Shown: positions 62,760-64,000 of the stretch, piece by piece
Layout of the letters: each line of letters starts with the position of its first letter
Numbering within the stretch: position 1 is the first letter of the stretch
Assembly (NCBI RefSeq): GCF_000342045.1
Contig: NZ_AONQ01000001.1
Coordinates: 1 to 64,000 of the forward strand
DNA: 64,000 nt
Direction of reading: 5' to 3'
DNA from: Paramagnetospirillum caucaseum
Lineage (GTDB): Bacteria > Pseudomonadota > Alphaproteobacteria > Rhodospirillales > Magnetospirillaceae
Program-made: the position numbers and the translations under genes
The notes under the pieces: model-generated
Seen by the model: only the letters and a program-made list of their open reading frames with translations
Database searches by the model: none
Told to the model about the DNA's origin: nothing

Positions 62760-63413
62760 GGCGGCGCGGCTGTCGAGGCCGACCCGGATCAGCCCCGGCA
62801 GTTCCCACGGGCGGCGAGCCAGCGCCGCCATGACGGCCAGCGGCCGGGGGGAGCCGTCGGGAGCCAGCCCCACGAACACCGATCTGGGCAACCCCCGATC
62901 CGCCGGATCGGCCACGGCGCGCAGTACGGCGAAGGGCTTTCCCGCCCTGGCGCAGACCCGGGCCATGGCCCCGCTTTCCATATCGACGATGGACGCGCCG
63001 CCGTCATGAAGGGCGCGCTTGGCCGCTGGCGTGGCGGCGATGCGGCCGACCGCCGCCACGGTGCCGGAGCGCGAGAAGGGAATGCCCGACAGCAGGCGGC
63101 ATTTCCACACGCCGTCCGCCTCGAAGGTCTCGCCCTCCCACTGGACGTCGCTGCCCACCACCACATCGCCGGGCCGGAGTGCCGGGTCGAGGCCGCCGGC
63201 GATGCCGAAGGACAGCAATCCCTCGGCGCCCTCGGCCAGCAGCCGTTCCGCCAGTTCGGTCACCCGCCGGGTCACGCCGCCCGCCGCCGCCCAGACGGTG
63301 CCGGGGGGCAGCAGGGCGCCCTCGGCGGTCATGCCGACGATGACGCCCACCCGCGCCCCCTTGCCCAGTCCCGGCCCCCAGCAGGATTCGGGAAAGGCGT
63401 GGTCAGAGGGCAT
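62706..63413 (-). CDS. hpnG: HpnG, hopanoid-associated nucleoside phosphorylase
   Basis: 235 residues. GVIVGMTAEG.., SFGIAGGLDPALRPGDVVVG, SIVDMESGAMARVCARAGKPFAVLRAVADPADR match the nucleoside phosphorylase fold used by HpnG to remove adenine from adenosylhopane. Its start overlaps the end of hpnF (11 bases). The 3' end overlaps the convergent hpnH end by 54 bases. Confidence 0.92.
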   Translation of the reverse strand: MPSDHAFPESCWGPGLGKGARVGVIVGMTAEGALLPPGTVWAAAGGVTRRVTELAERLLAEGAEGLLSFGIAGGLDPALRPGDVVVGSDVQWEGETFEADGVWKCRLLSGIPFSRSGTVAAVGRIAATPAAKRALHDGGASIVDMESGAMARVCARAGKPFAVLRAVADPADRGLPRSVFVGLAPDGSPRPLAVMAALARRPWELPGLIRVGLDSRAALVALGDAVKVVGPTLGV

Positions 63414-64000
63414 GCATCACGGGCCCGGCATTGCCGGTGGTGAGGTTGCGGTAGCGGGCCAACGCCCAGACCGGGAAAAACTGGCGATAGCCGTGGTAGC
63501 GCAGGTAGAACACGCGGGGGAACCCCACCGCGGTGTAATGCTCCTCGTCCCACAGGCCTTCGGCGTTGCGGGTGCGGATCAGGTAGTCGATGCCCCTGGC
63601 CACCGCTTGGCTCTTGGTCTCGCCCGCCGCCATCAGGCCCAGCACCGCCCAGGCGGTCTGGGACGGCGTGGAGGGACCACCCTCGCCCCTCGGCTGGTCG
63701 TCCCAGTAGGACCGGCCGCATTCGCCCCAGCCGCCATCGTCCCGCTGCTTGGATTCAAGCCACTTGACCGCCCGGCGGAAGGCCGGATGGTCATGGGGCA
63801 GGCCGGCGGCGTTGAGCGCGCACAAGCTTGACCATGTGCCGTAGACGTAATTGGTGCCCCAGCGGCCGAACCACGAGCCGTCTTTCTCCTGCTCGCGCAG
63901 CAGGTAGTCGACGCCTTCGTGCGCCACCTTGTCCTTGCCGCGCTCGCCCAGCACCGACAGCACCGAGACGCAGCGGGCCGATACGTCGGCGGTGGGCGGG
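63403..64000 (-). CDS. hpnF: Squalene-hopene cyclase, C-terminal part (5' end outside window)
   Basis: The frame is open to the window edge. About 198 residues remain: PTADVSARCVSVLSVLGERG, then QW repeats DGSWFGRWGTNYVYGTW, DDGGWGECGR, GPSTPSQTAWAVLGLMAAGE and the C-terminal FYLRYHGYRQFFPVWALARYRNL. This is the end of squalene-hopene cyclase, which forms hopene from squalene. The catalytic DxDD motif is off the window. Order cyclase - hpnG on one strand facing hpnH on the other. Confidence 0.93.
   Translation of the reverse strand, partial: PPTADVSARCVSVLSVLGERGKDKVAHEGVDYLLREQEKDGSWFGRWGTNYVYGTWSSLCALNAAGLPHDHPAFRRAVKWLESKQRDDGGWGECGRSYWDDQPRGEGGPSTPSQTAWAVLGLMAAGETKSQAVARGIDYLIRTRNAEGLWDEEHYTAVGFPRVFYLRYHGYRQFFPVWALARYRNLTTGNAGPVMHAL

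Overview
The window joins an accessory island (about 1-19,500) to the GC-rich core chromosome of an alphaproteobacterium. The core carries a cytochrome cd1 denitrification locus, hopanoid genes, Calvin-type sugar phosphate genes, a Pst/Pho operon, an Irr-like box and alphaproteobacterial palindromic repeats. Together these suggest a Rhodospirillales member, possibly Magnetospirillum-like; the genus is inference.

Island, 1-19.5 kb: lower and uneven GC, many small genes. It starts inside a umuC gene cut by the window edge, followed by a DUF4160/DUF2442 pair, a serine resolvase with three dyads upstream, and an A/T-rich stretch of small unknown genes. The centrepiece is a tightly packed four-gene operon (4624-13684): a large SNF2-like helicase, a DUF4391 protein, a type III beta-class DNA methyltransferase and a type III Res nuclease-helicase. 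After it come a tyrosine/dual-specificity phosphatase, a DUF6641-like protein, a small HAD protein, unknown genes, a two-part DUF5131 protein and an excisionase-like HTH protein. The island appears to end near 19.43-19.58 kb, where a terminator and directly repeated sites precede nirN. No tyrosine integrase is visible; the left end lies outside the window.

Denitrification and heme d1 locus, 19.5-33.5 kb: a long minus-strand operon reads NirT-type cytochrome fused to a haem-binding domain, a paralogue of that domain, a cupredoxin, nirE, nirC, nirF, nirD, nirL, nirG, nirH, nirJ, nirN. Divergently there are two Crp/Fnr regulators and nirS with its own terminator. NirE makes precorrin-2, NirDLGH decarboxylate siroheme, NirJ and NirF act on the side chains and NirN completes heme d1 for NirS; the NirT-like and cupredoxin proteins are probable electron donors. 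A palindromic repeat sits inside the 5' end of nirN.

Mixed housekeeping, 33.5-47.8 kb: a DsbA-like thiol oxidoreductase, an M48 metalloprotease with TPRs, a divergent gamma-glutamyltransferase-like lipoprotein, an aminotransferase, a lone flgE-like gene, an ornithine/lysine decarboxylase with a long leader and small upstream ORF, an isochorismatase-family hydrolase, a DEAD-box helicase, a stand-alone RAM domain protein, and a rubrerythrin / Fe-S / DUF3501 cassette behind an Irr-like box.

Carbon and phosphate, 47.8-61.5 kb: glpX, tkt, fba and rpe form a sugar phosphate (Calvin-type) operon. A VOC protein and a PNPOx-fold protein lie opposite a MocR regulator. pstSCAB-phoU-phoB follows a tandem Pho box.

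Hopanoids, 61.6-64 kb: hpnH converges on hpnG and the C-terminal part of squalene-hopene cyclase, which runs off the right edge.
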